DNA of 64,000 bases, from assembly GCA_019188255.1 (NCBI GenBank), contig JAETXT010000012.1:992001-1056000 (forward strand), read 5' to 3'. Source of the DNA: Verticillium longisporum. Its lineage: Eukaryota; Ascomycota; Sordariomycetes; Glomerellales; Plectosphaerellaceae. Every line of letters begins with the position of its first letter. Within the stretch, counting starts at the first letter, position 1. The notes beneath the pieces were generated by a model. The model did not search any database. It saw nothing but the letters and a program-made list of their open reading frames with translations, and was not told the origin of the DNA. A program made the translations under genes and the position numbers. Positions 22,241 through 35,051 of this stretch are shown piece after piece.

Positions 22241-23291
22241 ATGAACCCAACTTCGAAGGTGACGGAAAGCGCTCGCGCTTCACTGGGAGCATCACCCCAA
22301 TCGCAACCACCGCAATCTGAGGACTATGATGACTCCGTCAGCCGAAGCGACGACAGTCGAAATGGCTCAGTCGATGGTACTTCTCTGCATACACAAGGCT
22401 CCGAAGCATCTTTCTCGGGCAAAGCTGTACTCCCAAAGGGCAGCTACGATTTTCACAAAAAGTGGACTGTGACCAACGAGCAGCTCTTCGGTATGTCCTC
22501 CCCCTCTTCCCGGGTGCTTCGGAATCCGCGGCTTACGTTTTGACATCCAGGTACAAGCGAGGCCTTGACGAAAAAGCCAAGTGCCTCCCGCACGTCTCTG
22601 TCATCATTCATCGTATCAGACAGCGAAGAGGCCGACGGCGAAGACTTTGACTACAGCTCCATCGTGCAAAGACTGGCAACTCGTGGTGTCTTCTCGACGT
22701 ACGTCTCTGACTTCATGTCCCCCGGCAACGACGTGACGGCCCCCGAAGACGGCATGAACCGCGTGCCGCGAGCCTCTCATTCCACGCCATCGAATCCCAG
22801 CACCGCTTCTTCTCCCACAGTTGTCGATCTGAGTAGCGAGCACAGCGATCCTGGTGACTCTGAGTACGGCTCGTATCCTTGCTCTACTCATCTCGAAGGC
22901 TGTGATTGCGGGGGTCCACCTTTGCGCTCTTCAGACGACGATGTCGAGCAAGACGTAGCTAGATCGCCAAGGAGGCCTGCGAGGCCGTGGTGGCGGCGGG
23001 CGTGGGCTGTTTTCTTCGTCCTATGCGCCATTTTGTTTGTGCCGGCTCCCGGGGCGGAGTACTGGAAGATCCATAGGTGAGCAAAGAGATGCTCGACTGC
23101 GAGAGAGGCACGCGCTGATCAATCCACATAGAGAGGTGTCTGCGCTGTCGACAGTTGAGAATCCGGGACGAGTTAGAGTGACACACCATCTCAGCACGAG
23201 GCGATGCTGGGACCAAGCTTGTTGGAATGACTGGATTGCTTGGAGAGCCGATGATCTGTCCCAGCTCTTGAGAGACCTGGCTTACGCTTGA
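22241..23291 (+). CDS. Hypothetical Ser/Asp-rich protein with one C-terminal-half membrane helix
   Basis: Exons 22241-22490, 22551-23076 and 23132-23291; 311 residues, or 341 if the in-frame ATG at 22151 is used. The first 225 residues are Ser/Asp-rich and probably disordered, with FIVSDSEEADGEDFDYSS resembling a casein-kinase-type acidic patch. At about 230-251, RRAWAVFFVLCAILFVPAPG forms a single hydrophobic segment behind a basic WWRR motif. The third exon adds about 50 residues with paired Trp/Cys (RRCWDQACWNDWIAWRADDL). Both introns restore frame exactly, which supports a real gene. No function is assigned. Confidence 0.65.
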
Positions 23292-24545
23292 GGGGAGCAC
23301 GGGAAGGGAATTGGTGACGAGAATGCGGAGACGAATGGCGTTATGGAGTTGAAGGCGCCTGTTACGAGACGTCCAAACATCAAATCAAGGGACAAGTGGC
23401 TACGTCGTGCAGTGGTTGGATTACCTTAATGCGAACCTGCGAGAAATGAACCGCATGATGTTTTGAAGGGGTTGATGAGTCGCCGACTGACATGAAACCT
23501 TCAGCTAGCCGTAGATGTAAATTGATCTTGACTCACGCGAAGACGATTATTGCTTCAAAGCCGCTGGAACATAACTTGCGTCAATCTCTTAGGAACCTAG
23601 GCACCGTAGACGACCTAGTTTTGCATACAGCTCCTCAAAACCTAAAGATACTCGCTGTAGATCAAGGCCAGAAATTCTGGAAAGAAAGATAGCTCTATCC
23701 CAGCAAGTTCGATCGGCCTGGGCATCCATTTCCACAGGCGGACATGGTGTTGAACCGAGCCGACTAGCTCCACCAATTCCTTCATACCTGTCCCTCAGAA
23801 CCTCATCAAACCAGCAAACCCCGCCAATCTGGCAGAAACCGAACGTGGAGAAGGAGACGAGCATCCCCGGTCCAAGTGCCGTCGATTGCCGGGATGGCCC
23901 GCCAAGCTAGATGCTGTTGTGTGGGGAAGACTCCATCGCCGGCGCTTCATCCAGATGAAATGCGGATTCCGCCATTCATCTCAAACGTCGACACCAATTT
24001 CGCGCAAGGCATCGGGCTGTCTTCTGTTTTCTGTTCAATTATTCTTCCATTCTATTGGCTCTGCCGGGCATGCGGAGGGCGCCCTGCCTCCAGGCGCGCC
24101 AGAAGCCAAGCACCTAGTGCTCATGTGCTCATGCCCTCCGCGTCAAAGGGCAGATCAACCACGGGGCATCAGATTCAATAGGGGGGATCGTCGGCGGGTC
24201 CGCCATTCTCATGACGTCCGGCACAGCGGATGCGGGCGTGCCGCTGTCGAATCCAGCTAGGTGGCCCCGTAGCCGGGGCACTCCCGGCACGACGGTCTGT
24301 CGATCGCCGAAGGATAATCTCGCAGTGGCAGTTCCGGCAAGGGGTCAGTCGTGGTGAAGAGCGCGTCACGGGGGGATGACGGGTTCCAATGCCTCGGGCG
24401 GCAAGGCCTTGGTAGTTACTTGGACGAGACGATCGACAAATGCCAGAAACCATTAAATACCTTGCGGCAGGCTGCCATCTTGTAGCGCCTCGTCTTCTCT
24501 CCAGCCAGCTCTAGCTTTCCACCGACCCGCTGATCATCGCCAACC
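23292..24545. other. Intergenic, about 1.25 kb upstream of the mannanase gene
   Basis: No gene recognised. A taaata element near 24454, about 90 bp before the mannanase ATG, may be its TATA-like box. Confidence 0.4.
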
Positions 24546-25874
24546 ATGCATCAACGCATCTCGACTCTTCTCTCGCTGGGCATGGCCCTCGCTGGCCGTG
24601 AGGCCGCGGCGCAGTTTGTCTCGGTAAACGGGCAGCACTTCGCGGTCGACGGCAAGGACTTCATCTTCGCCGGCAGCAACGCCTACTACTGGCCTTTTAG
24701 CAACGTACGTGACCTGTCATTTGTCTATTTCGTCTGGGCAGCGGTGATCGGCGACTGACGTGGTTTCAGACACAAGCGGACATTGAGCTCGGCATGAAGG
24801 CCGCCCTCGACGCTGGACTCACTGTCTTCCGGACGTGGGGCTTCAACGAGGCCAACTCGACGTATGACCCGAACGGCCTTCCGCGCTACGGTCAGCAGGG
24901 TCCGGCAACGGTGTTCCAGACGTGGTCGCCTGGTGGAACGGTCGAGGTCAACCTGGCGCCACTGGACAAGGTGGTCGCGGCAGCGGAAAAGACGGGCATC
25001 AAGCTCATCGTGACGCTGACGAACAACTGGGCCGACTACGGTGGCATGGACGTGTACACAACGAACCTTGGTTACCGGTACCACGACGATGTGAGTTTGG
25101 CGAGCAGTAGGGCCGGTATCTGGTGACCGTGACGTGACTGACATGTAACGCCGCACACAGTTCTACCGTCAGCCGACCATCAAGGCGGCGTACAAGAAAT
25201 ATCTCTCCGAGGTTGTCGGCCGGTACGCCGACTCACCAGCCATTTTCGCGTGGGAGGTCGCCAACGAGTTGCGCTGCGCGGCCGATGGGACGAGGAACCT
25301 GCCTTCGAGCGGCGACTGCACGCCGGAACTTCTGCTCGAGTGGGTAGATGAGATCTCGACGCACATCAAGAGCGTTGACGCAAACCACCTTGTGGCCACG
25401 GGTGGTGAGGGAGCCTTCAATCGCCAGTCGGACGATCACTTCTACAACGGCGGCGATGGCAACGACTTTGACGGCGAACTCAAACTGCGGAACATTGACT
25501 TTGGCGTCTTCCACTCGTACCCCGACTGGTGGAGCAAGACGGTCGAATGGACAAACCAGTGGATCCGCGACCATGCTGAGGCGGGCCGTACAGCGGGCAA
25601 GCCGGTGGTGCACGAGGAATACGGCTGGATGACGGATAAGGCGCGTCAGGAGCAGCTTGGAAAGACGGCTGACCAGGGACGGATCGAGGTGTTGGGTGGG
25701 TGGCAGGCCATCTCGATTGAGGAGAAGATATCGGACATGTTCTGGCAGTTCGGCTTCTCTGGATACTCATCGGGACGTAACCACGACGACGGATTCACCA
25801 TCTTCTTGGATGATGAGGAGGCTAAGACGCTGGTGTACGATCATGCAAAGGCCATGAACGGCGTTTTTGCATGA
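24546..25874 (+). CDS. Secreted GH5 (subfamily 7 type) endo-1,4-beta-mannanase
   Basis: Exons 24546-24704, 24770-25090 and 25161-25874; 397 residues. A signal peptide (about residues 1-22) precedes the catalytic domain directly, with no cellulose-binding module. Landmarks are [24 protein letters not shown], the acid/base motif WEVANELRC (Glu196) and the nucleophile strand [10 protein letters not shown] (Glu312/Glu313), then [11 protein letters not shown] near the end. The enzyme hydrolyses mannan and galactomannan chains outside the cell during plant-wall breakdown. Length and motif order are normal. Both introns have standard sites (gtacgt...tttcag and gtgagt...cacag). It is next to a secreted aspartic protease on the same strand, but there is no sign of shared control. 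Confidence 0.93.
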
Positions 25875-26704
25875 TCCAGACGCATGGGGTTTCAATAATT
25901 TATATGCTTGGGATTTCTGCTGCTTTCGTGTGGATACTCTTCGCTGACCGATGCCCACCGACTCACCGGAAAGTGCCTATAGCACATCACTTCGGTCAGT
26001 AGCCAGGGGCCTCCGTCTGTGCCCTGTCTGATCTACACCGATCCGTGTTTCCAGATGGCATCCGAGGTTTCGCATTGGGTGCCAAGGAGCCGAAGGGGCC
26101 ACTGACAACAAAGGACTGACAGCAAGGTGTCGCGTGCCATCCCGTTTCTCGACAGCCATGTGGGCTATACCGGGAGCCTAGAAGCACCTTGAGCATGGTC
26201 GAAGAGGGGCGACAAACTCCCCTTCTCTCGTTTCTGATCTCTTGCGACCGGCTACTCGTGTTCCCATCCCAAGTTTCCCCATGGCCAGCCGTGCTGAATC
26301 ATGCCGACATGCTCTTTTAGCACCGACTGCGACACCAAATGCCAAGAATAGGGTTCTGTCTTGTGTTTGATGTGTTGAGGGGAAGCATTGGCCAGAGAAC
26401 AGACAGGAGCCAACACGAGACGATACTACTACTCGTCTGTTTCCCGTGAGCTGCCAGCCGTCAACCTGGGTTGCGATCGCTTCATCGTCGCCATCTGGAT
26501 GGCTGACTCTTGATCAATCGTGTCTCTCCTTCTCCGTCTCTCCTTTGGTTCTGTTTTTTTCGACTTGGGCTCGCAATCCTTGAGCCCTTGATCTTTCTGT
26601 CATTTACGCTACGACAGTCGACTTGTCTGCGTGCGCCAGCCGGTCAAGTCCATGCTGTCGCCACAGCCGTGAGCATCGACCTCCGTTGCTCACCGTCGCT
26701 GGCG
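25875..26704. other. Intergenic, mannanase to aspartic protease
   Basis: No separate gene recognised. The frame of the protease is open upstream to 26510, but those codons lack signal-peptide character and are taken as 5' UTR. Confidence 0.4.
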
Positions 26705-28320
26705 ATGGCCCTGTCATTCCTTCTGCTTCTATGCCTCGCTGTCTTTGCGCTCGCATGGCCTCAGCTACCGGCCGACGATGGAACATTTGGCCTTTCCATG
26801 ACGTTACCGGTGCCGGTCACCGGTGGCCGGGGGGATCAACGTGATGGAGATGCCTCACGACGACAGCTTCCCGTTGATGACGATGATGACGATACGGGCA
26901 CCTTTTACACCCTTCCCATCATCCACTCGACGAAGTGTGGCGTCTTCAGTCGACAAATCGAGGTCGAGCTTGCCAACCGTTCTGATGTTGCCTATTACGC
27001 GCAGCGTGAGTTTTCATTTCCTCTGTACTTGAGCAGTATTTCACTGACACTTGGACAGTCAACATTGGCACACCACCTCAGCCGGTCTACGCGCAACTTG
27101 ACACGGGCTCGTTCGAGCTCTGGGTCAACCCTGACTGCACCGTGCTGCGTCCCGCGGACGAGCGCTTCTGCCAAGCCGTGGGCGTCTACGATCCAGGCCG
27201 CTCATCGTCATCGTCCCTCCTTCCCTCAACGGCCTCCCTCCGTTATGGCATCGGCACGGCCAACATCAACTACGTTCGTGACGACGTCTCTTTTGCCGGA
27301 TCACCAGTTCTCTCTCTCGTACGTTTTGGTATGGCTACGGCTACGACGGATCAGTTCGCCGGCATCCTCGGCCTTGGTCACGGCCAAAATTACACAGTCA
27401 CCTACCCGAACATTATGGATGAGCTTGTCGCTCAGGGTGCCATTCGCACAAAGGCTTACTCACTCGCTCTCGGCTCCAAGACCGAACAGCAGGGCCTCCT
27501 TGTCCTTGGCGGCATCGACACGGCAAAGTACTCAGGTCACCTCGCGGCGCTGCCCGTGATCCCCGCCGAGCAGGCCCCCGACAGGGTCGCCCGCTTCTGG
27601 GTCAACCTCAAGTCCCTCGCCCTGACGCCCCCGAGCGGCGTCACCCGCGCTCCCTACGTCGCTGCCGCCGGCCTCCCCGTCTTCCTTGACAGCGGCGCCA
27701 CCATGACCCTTCTGCCACGCGCCCTCGCCGACGCCGTCGCCGCCGACTTTGGCGCCCCGCCTTCCAGCTCGTCTGCCGACCCCGAGGCCAGTCACAGCTT
27801 CTACGAAGTCGACTGCAGCATGGCCGACGCCCCCGGCACCCTCGACTTCTCCTTCGGCGGCAGCCTCACCATCCGCGTGCCCTACGCCGAGATGGTGCGC
27901 CGCACGCGCGCCGACCCGCCCCGCTGCGTCCTGGGCTTCGTGCCCGACGACGACTTTGCCCTGCTCGGCGACACGTTCCTGCGCTCCGCCTACGCCGTCT
28001 TCGACCTCGAGTCCGACGTCGTCTACATGGCGCAGTACCAAAACTGCGGCGAGCGCCAGATGGCCGTCCGCAGGGTCCAGGACATTCACGCCATTGTCGG
28101 CTTGTGCGAGGCGCCGGCGACAGGGGCCGCGCCTGTAGGAAAGCCGGCTCTGCCGTCGCAGGCTGTGGCCGCGCCCGACACTACGCCGGCGGAGGACGCG
28201 ACGTTTGTGGCCGGGCCGGCTGCGGGCGTTGTGGGTGTTTCTGCCGCTGCCGGCTTGTCATTATCTAGGGCTTGGGTCTGGAGCATAGCGGTTGCCATGG
28301 TTTTGTTTCATGTGGCGTGA
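26705..28320 (+). CDS. GPI-anchored-type secreted aspartic protease (pepsin family A1, yapsin/OpsB-like)
   Basis: Exons 26705-27005 and 27059-28320; 520 residues. Signal peptide MALSFLLLLCLAVFALA, then a propeptide of about 80 residues that includes a polyaspartate run. The two catalytic motifs are DTGS at 115-118 (in YAQLDTGSFELWVN) and DSG at 311-313 (in VFLDSGATMTLLP). AGILGLGHG and FALLGDTFLRSAYAVFD are further A1 landmarks. The tail is Ala/Pro-rich and ends in a hydrophobic segment (SRAWVWSIAVAMVLFHVA), as expected for GPI attachment. Such proteases act at the plasma membrane or wall on surface proteins. The start is chosen to expose the signal peptide; the upstream in-frame ATG is less likely. 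Confidence 0.92.
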
Positions 28321-28464
28321 ACTCCGTTCTATTCTCGAGCTGGTGCCCGCAGCGTGGCATCTGGCTTAATCTATTTTTCTTCTTCTTCTGACAAACGCTG
28401 CCCGCTTCCAAGCTCTTGTGCTGGGTTCTGATGCTCTATTGACTGAGACAGAGAAAATGCATGC

Positions 28465-29506
28465 CTACTCCCAGAATAGTCCTGGGTCCTTCGCGCCCGC
28501 CAGCCAATTCTCCATGCAGCTGTACATCCGCCCCCACGTATCTTGATCCTTCACAGTCGCGAGCTTTGTGTCAACCTCGTAGCCTAGAGACGCCTGCGCC
28601 GCCCCCAGGTAGCGGTAGCCCTCGGGGTATTTTGCGAGGACCTCGTCCGGGTACGTGGGGGCCGAGCGGCCGTCGACAGGCACCACGCGATCCTTCTCGT
28701 ACACGAGCTTGACGAAGCGGACTTTCCAGGCCGTCTGGGCCTGGTGCTGGACGTTGTCTTGTGTGGCATTTGATTCCTGATCGACAGCACTCCGGCCTTC
28801 CATAATTTCTGAGCTTGTAGTTGCCTCAGCATCAAACTGTTGCTCGTCGGAAGGTGCCTCGTCCGTTCTGGGCTTCATCTCACCCGCAACCACCTTGCCG
28901 TTCGGTGCGTCGGCTTTCTCATGGGGCTGGCCAATGTCACTGACGGGTTGTGCCTCGCAGAAGAACAAGAAGCGACAATCGCAGTCGACATCGAACGCAG
29001 GTCCCCCGTCCACAGAGGTGAAGCGCTGAGTGATGGTCGCCTTCATCTTGCCCAGGGCGCGGCCTGCTTCGCGGTTCAGCTCGACAAGAGTGCCACACTC
29101 GCGGTGCTGGATGAAGGCACCGGCAGCCTTGCCGGCTTTTGAGATGGATATAAAGTCGTCGATCTTCCGAGGGCCAGACCATGCTGTTGGAAAACACTCA
29201 TTAGAATCAATTGCTTCAGTGCTCTTTCAGCTCGACAAATGATGATAGATTCGGCAACTGATAGGCAGAATCGATGATACATGTGTGGGCAATGGGTAAT
29301 GGATATATCACAACAGACGGAGACTCACTTGTCCAGACGGTGGCATCATCTGCAAAGAGAGATCGAAAGTTCATCCATTCGGAAGCATCGCGGTAGACTG
29401 GCCAGCCTTTGCAGAGCTCAGATACAACGAGACGGTCGTGGAGGTCGGCGACAGTACCGTTGATATGACTGTACTGTCGCGTGTGCGGTTCTTCAGGGGT
29501 CGTCAT
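28465..29506 (-). CDS. SnoaL-like (NTF2-fold) protein
   Basis: Minus-strand exons 29506-29329 and 29183-28465; 298 residues. The first exon begins MTTPEEPHTRQYSHIN and contains LVVSELCKGWPVYRDASEW, then TWSGPRKIDDFISISKAGKA across the junction, the pattern of fungal SnoaL-like/scytalone-dehydratase-type NTF2 folds. These form a cone-shaped pocket and include dehydratases and cyclases; the substrate here is unknown. Between FFCEAQP and TAWKVRFVKLVYEKD lies an acidic, low-complexity insert of 70 residues. It has gt...ag ends (28944 to 28735, 210 nt, a multiple of three), so it could be an unrecognised intron; splicing it would give 228 residues. Confidence 0.75.
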
Positions 29507-32500
29507 CTGGGACCTGTGTGTTGTGTCACAGACAGCTTGCTCGACATGAGCGGCGAGTACATGGTCATGAATCATTACGGCGAGAGTGAGAGCGAGCTCT
29601 GTTTTATACTCGACGCTGGTCTTCATGTCTGCGCATGTACAAGCGCCTTGTTTGCCCAAGAGACAGACAACAAGAATAGCCGGCGTACATACGAGCCGTG
29701 TCTTCCCCCCGAGATGCTGATATATTGACCGCAGCCAAACGGGCGTTCACTTAATCCTTGCGGCCAAAAATCCATTCCGATCACCACGGTACTGCTTGGC
29801 CAGACCGAACAGGCGGCTTGCAGCATGCGCGAGGCAAACTGCGCGAAGCAACCGCCTGCGAGTCGCGACGAGCCAGGGGCAGAGAGGCTGCAATCTAAGA
29901 CAGCTGCACGGTGAATGTCGGCCATATCAACATCATCTATATCTTTCGTTGCATGTCATCTTCACTGGACTGTCTCGACAAAAACCGTACAATCACTACC
30001 ATACCGATTGGAGAGAGCCCGGCAATCGTGTCGCCACCCTCAAAGGCCGCCATGCAACCGAGCGCTATCGGCCGGTGGAAGGACGGCGTGGCGCCGAGTG
30101 ATCAGTCTCGGCCAACGGCGGCCGGGGGCGTTGCCGTTGGTCAAGACGCAGGCACCCGCATGAGGAGTGACAGCGGGCGGGAGGCCGCATCGGGTGGTCC
30201 AGCGGCGCACCAACATCGACGACGAGATCAAGGTCAGGGCCGTCATGTCCCTGCTCATCTCTCTCGTTCTCCCGTCTTGGTCATTCGATCGACCTCAACC
30301 TGTCAGGCCACATGTCCTCCGTCTCCCTGTCTCTACTTGCCTGGCTGCCTGCCCGTCCCCTTGCTCTATTATCTCGTCGGCGAGTTTCTGCCTACTGCTT
30401 CATGTTGCGGAAGCTTTTCGTCAAGAAAAGTTAAACCTGCAGAGGAGACCCTGCTCAAAGTCAAAGACACTTTCGTTTGGCACCCTGGCACGCCACTCCC
30501 TTCCAGTTTCCCCTTCTGTCTCGGCACTGCATTTCGCCGCCCGCCATGCGAGTCAGTGTGGTGCCGCTGACAGATACACACTGGAGCGTCGTGCCATGGA
30601 AGAAACAGTTCCTCAGCCATATAGAGACAGGCTCAGGCACAGATACAGTCACAAGGGGTAGGGGGGGCCACGACCCCCATTTCTGCCTCTGTCTCGCGAG
30701 AGCGCGCGCGCGCACGATGGGGGTGACGCGAAACTTCCCTCCCCCGTTCCCCGCCGGAAGCTTCGGTTTTTGTTCCACACGGCAGTGAAAAAAGGGCAAG
30801 ACAAGGCGTGCGATGCCTTGATTGCTCCCTGTCACCCATGCTCCACGTCGCCTCGACTAGCAGCTCTGGCTTTCCTGCCCACCAAAGCCGGGGGCTGGCA
30901 TGGCCCCCATTCATGCCACATGCCATGTGCTATAACCCCTATAGCGGTTAGGTTTCTGGGCATGTCTTTTTAGGGTTTCGGCTTATACGGCTTAATAAGT
31001 ACAGCAGCGCCCGCAGGTCCCGACAAGACAATGGGCAATGCTGGTCGGCCATCTTCGAGACCCCGGGCGCCGCGTCACCCCCCCTGGGCTGCCGAGGAAA
31101 TGCACTGGTGATCTTGTATACTTTTACATTTACTCTCTCTCTCTATGTGTCTCTCTCGGATTCCCGGTATTGGTGTGTCGAACTCCTCGGGAGCAAGGTA
31201 CCATTGCTACCTTGGCCAGGCCACCTACCCTGGGAACAGCAAACGCCAGCCCAGAGCTTGATTGATTAACGTCGCGCGCCGGCTGGGTTGCCTGATGCCC
31301 TTTTTAGTACTGGTGGTGGTATCTTTTTGGTGCCGAAGACCGCTTACCACCCACCGTTTACTTCAGGCAGACCCGGCGCCCCCCCCCCTTCCACCAAACC
31401 AACGCGTAGGCGAAAAGGCAAAACGGATACAGGCAGGTGGGCAAGAAAAGCAGTGAGCCCGCCAGACGGAGAATCCCACAGGGTCAAGCAGGGGGAGGCT
31501 AAGGGGGCGGCCGTGACGGCGGACGACGCAACGTGGTGGCTGAGCGTAACGTTGGCACCCCCCCCTACGGCAGCTCTACAGGGCGTTCAACATGCAGGGA
31601 TCTCCAGGGAAGAGAAAGAGAGGTGTGGAGAAGAGGGCCCAGAAGGGATGCAGGTGGGTTGGTGGTGGTGAGTGAGCAAGAAAGCAAAGGAAGAGCGTAC
31701 AGACTGTTGGCGCCCTAGATGGGGTCGGGGCTATGCTCTGATTGCGATGCCGACGCCGCGGGTCGTGCCGTGCGCGCGGCTGGACTTGCTGTGCATCGCT
31801 CGCTGTTACTGTATGTCTGTGTGCATGTGTGTCGCTCTGTCAATCTGCCGATCCGACTCGTTCTTCCCAAGGGGAGGCACAAGGGAGGGCGATCATGTTC
31901 CATGACAGGGTGGAACGGGCGCGAGAGAAGACACTCGCTCCATGCTGGAGGACGTACGGTAGAGAGAGATGGAGCGATCGAACGTGGCAACCGTCTGCGG
32001 TAAGTGAGATGGTGCAAGCCGTCAGAGGCAGAGACAAATGTTGCCAAGCGGCCAGGCGGACACTCATGACGTTGTGAGATTTCGCTGCGCCACTACCCAC
32101 GCGCGGACAGGGCAGAGACAAGCCAGAAGATAGCAGATACCCTGATGGCTTCAGGGCAGAACACACGATAGTTGGAAAGGACAAATAGAGGCAGCGGAAA
32201 CGGAGGATGACAAACAGAGAGAGTGCTGTGCTCTTCCGTGCAGTGTCTTGTCTGCGACGTGCCGCCGCGAGTGCCGAAGGGAGCCCGTCGACTGCCGAGC
32301 ATAGAGTTCCCCCGACAAGATTAGATTTTCAGAATGATACAGAAAATCCAAATGCAAATCCATAGACCCAAAACCTAAAGCCCCGAGTCTGCCTGGATCC
32401 CCTGACCTTTACGTGTTGGGCCTCTTTGGGAGGGGGGTCCCCTTGAGAGAAATGCTGTGCCCCGGAAGCCCGGACGCTACGCCTCTTCGTACTCTGCCCT

Positions 32501-32821
32501 CTCTTTTTCGCTTTCTCTTCGCATCGGATTCGGCATCGGCCCTCGTCGTCTGTCCAAAGTCCGCGACCTCGTTGGTCTAAAGAAGAGGCGCCCCGCCCTT
32601 CGCCTTGGTGTGCCTGGTGCTTGACCTCATCGAGCTTTCTCAGCCTCGAACTCATCCCATACCACATTGGCTTATGACCGCATCTTGCACCATACCAACC
32701 TCATACGCTTTCCTACCTCTGCAACAGCAACACCGCACAAAGAGACTTGAAAAACATATCTCCCTGTAGAGGAGAAGCTCGAGATTGCAACGATACGCAG
32801 ACCGATGCATCCGCCGCCATA
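29507..32821. other. Intergenic, about 3.3 kb, no gene seen
   Basis: The open frames are short, overlapping and without motifs on both strands. The stretch includes CT-rich patches near 31130-31160. Nothing supports a protein or structured RNA. Confidence 0.5.
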
Positions 32822-33833
32822 ATGTCGCTGCAATTTCTGCTCAACTCGGAGGACAGTGAGGACCGGAGCGCAGAGTGGTATCTCGCCAACACGCGAGTCG
32901 AGACGGACGTATACGGCTACAGCAGAGGACACGGCCACGGCGACAGCAGCACAAGGTCCGTTTATCTTGGCGTTTCGTGTGAAACGAAGTTGTTATTCCC
33001 GTGGCTGTGAAAAACTGACGATATCGCAGCACATCCACATCCACATCTCTGGGGTCTCGCGCCCCAACATCCCCAGTAAGCAGGCAATGGACACCGTTGA
33101 AGCCGGGATCCAGCCACTCGACATGCGGCGGCCTGTCGCCAGGCAGCGACCATGGCGGCTATCCTGCGTCGCCGGCCTCGTCCATGGGTCGATCGCACTC
33201 CAGCCGTCTCTCGCTGCGGCGACTCTCTCGAGCCGTCAGTCTCGACGACGAAGACTCGGCCGACGACGAGACGTGCGAGACGATCTGCTACGGCATGGTG
33301 AGCTCTTGCTTCCTCTCCAGCGAACCCCCATGATTCCTATCGATGAGCCCGCAATACTGACTCGCGCCTTTCCCCTCAAGATCCACAAAGTTGATGTCAA
33401 GCTCATGGGCGATCTCACAGCGATCGCCAAGAAACTGAGGCAGACCAGCCCCAGCTCTTCATCGTCATCATCATCAAGGCAGCAAAAGACCTTCATCGTC
33501 ACGGAGCAGCCAGACCACATCCTCCTCAGCTTCCCAGACGGCACGCCCTTTGGCTACCTGCGCTCGCACATGAAGAACGCGCTCGCCAAGCTCCTCGACC
33601 GCAAGAACCTCGCCTTCGAGGCCGTCGCCGAGGCCAAGGCGCTGCAGGACACGGTGGCCAAGGCGCGCAAGACGTCGGGCGCCGACGCCCGCGTCGACCT
33701 CTACGTCTACGGGTCGCGGCGGATCGCGCCCGTCGTGGGCGACAGGCTGTCCAAGTGGAAACTCTGGCTGCAGAGGCCCGAGGCAGTGAGGAGGGGCGCG
33801 CCCTACGAGAACCCGCACTTCCTGGCCTTCTGA
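32822..33833 (+). CDS. Stand-alone protein resembling the N-terminal module of fungal SNF2-family ATPases
   Basis: Exons 32822-32955, 33030-33297 and 33381-33833; 284 residues. It starts MSLQFLLNSEDSEDRSAEWY, has a Ser-rich linker, then CETICYGM joined across an intron to IHKVDVKLMGDL. FIVTEQPDHILLSFPDGTPF and LDRKNLAFEAVAEAKALQDT follow, and it ends DLYVYGSRRIAPVVGDRLSK...PYENPHFLAF. From memory, this order (CxGM, FPDG, YG...LS...LWLQxP...YENPH) precedes the helicase core in many fungal SNF2-like proteins. No helicase motifs follow within the next 3 kb, so the module stands alone. Function unknown; a role in chromatin is only suggested. Both introns restore frame. Confidence 0.7.
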
Positions 33834-34430
33834 GCGAGCTGCGCCGGCGAGGCCGCGTGCCCTTCTCGAAGAAGAGTGACCCACCGCCCCCCGGCAGCCG
33901 GAAGCATGGGGGGTTGCTACAGATGGGAACGCGGGCAGTTCGGGAAGCATGAACCGCCAGTGTGTATGAGTATGACCAACAACGGCGGGGGAGGGTGTGT
34001 GTAGGGGATTGGAATGCGGCGTGAAAATGGCGTGTAAGGCGTGAACGCGACCGACGGCATTGGACAACCACGGTGGTTGAAGACACGGATGGACCGGATA
34101 ACGGATGGGATGGGCTTCGGTATGGACGGCCCTTGGGAAGGGCCTGGTGTAACGGACATGGCGGGCGCAACCTCGCAGAGGCACCTGGCATGTTTTTTTG
34201 GGGCTCTACTTTTTTTCTTCCATATTTAAGTTTTAGCGAGCGATTGCTTTCGAATCACATTCCCGCAGGGAGTCCACGCAGCATCGCATGACGTTCCGGA
34301 TTCAACCATGACGACCATTTTGCTCCTCCGCCTCGTAGCCCCGGGCCTTCCGGGGGCATGTTACCTCTTGTCTCTGTGCAGAAACCTAGGAGAAATGATT
34401 ATCCGAGGTTACCAGCAAGCATACGACTGA

Positions 34431-34457
34431 GTAGTAGTAGCAGCAGCAGCAGCAGCA
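34431..34457. repeat. Trinucleotide microsatellite (TAG)n(CAG)n
   Basis: Three TAG units run directly into about five CAG units in non-coding DNA. Confidence 0.9.
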
Positions 34458-34987
34458 ACATGGCGAGCGCCCGGCAGTGAAGGGTGAGACACGATGAGCA
34501 GCATGTCGCGAAGCTTGTTCGCTGCACTGGCCATGATCCATCTCCATCTTGCGCGCACAGCCAGCCAGCCAGCCAGTCACAGTACGGCCGAGGATAATGC
34601 TTGCCAAGAGTCTCGAGAAAATCACAAGGGACCCAGACGCAAACCTTATTCACAGCATCGCGGCGTCGGAGGAGCCTGTCAACGGCGCCCGAGCCACCCG
34701 CCCCTGGACAGTACTGTACTATAGTTACCCCAGAGCGCGTCGCGGCGGAACTCACCGCGCTACACCTGCTCGAACCCTCCTGGTAGAGCAGCTCAGTTGC
34801 CGACTTTCTGGCTATCATCTATTTGCTCTCACCTCAGCATGATTTGGGTTGCTCGTGCTCCACCGGTCATGACCGAGACGTTGCAAAGCCGGCACGTAAA
34901 TAGTGACTTTTCGCGGCAGGACCCGAGTCTCGCATTTCCGTACTACGGCTACAAGGCTAACAGGGCAAGAAACGTCATGAATCCATG

Positions 34988-34991
<4 letters not shown>

Positions 34992-35046
<55 letters not shown>
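34992..35046. repeat. (TC)n microsatellite, about 27 units
   Basis: An uninterrupted dinucleotide run of 55 nt, the longest simple repeat in the window. It lies in intergenic DNA. Confidence 0.95.

Positions 35047-35051
<5 letters not shown>

Noticed and set aside
27532..28089. 185-codon minus-strand frame inside the aspartic protease
   Set aside because: It is a shadow of a GC-rich exon whose plus-strand frame has both catalytic motifs.
34992..35046. TC run as a possible coding repeat (RE/ER repeats on the minus strand)
   Set aside because: It is a simple microsatellite in intergenic DNA; the frame containing it is short and otherwise featureless.
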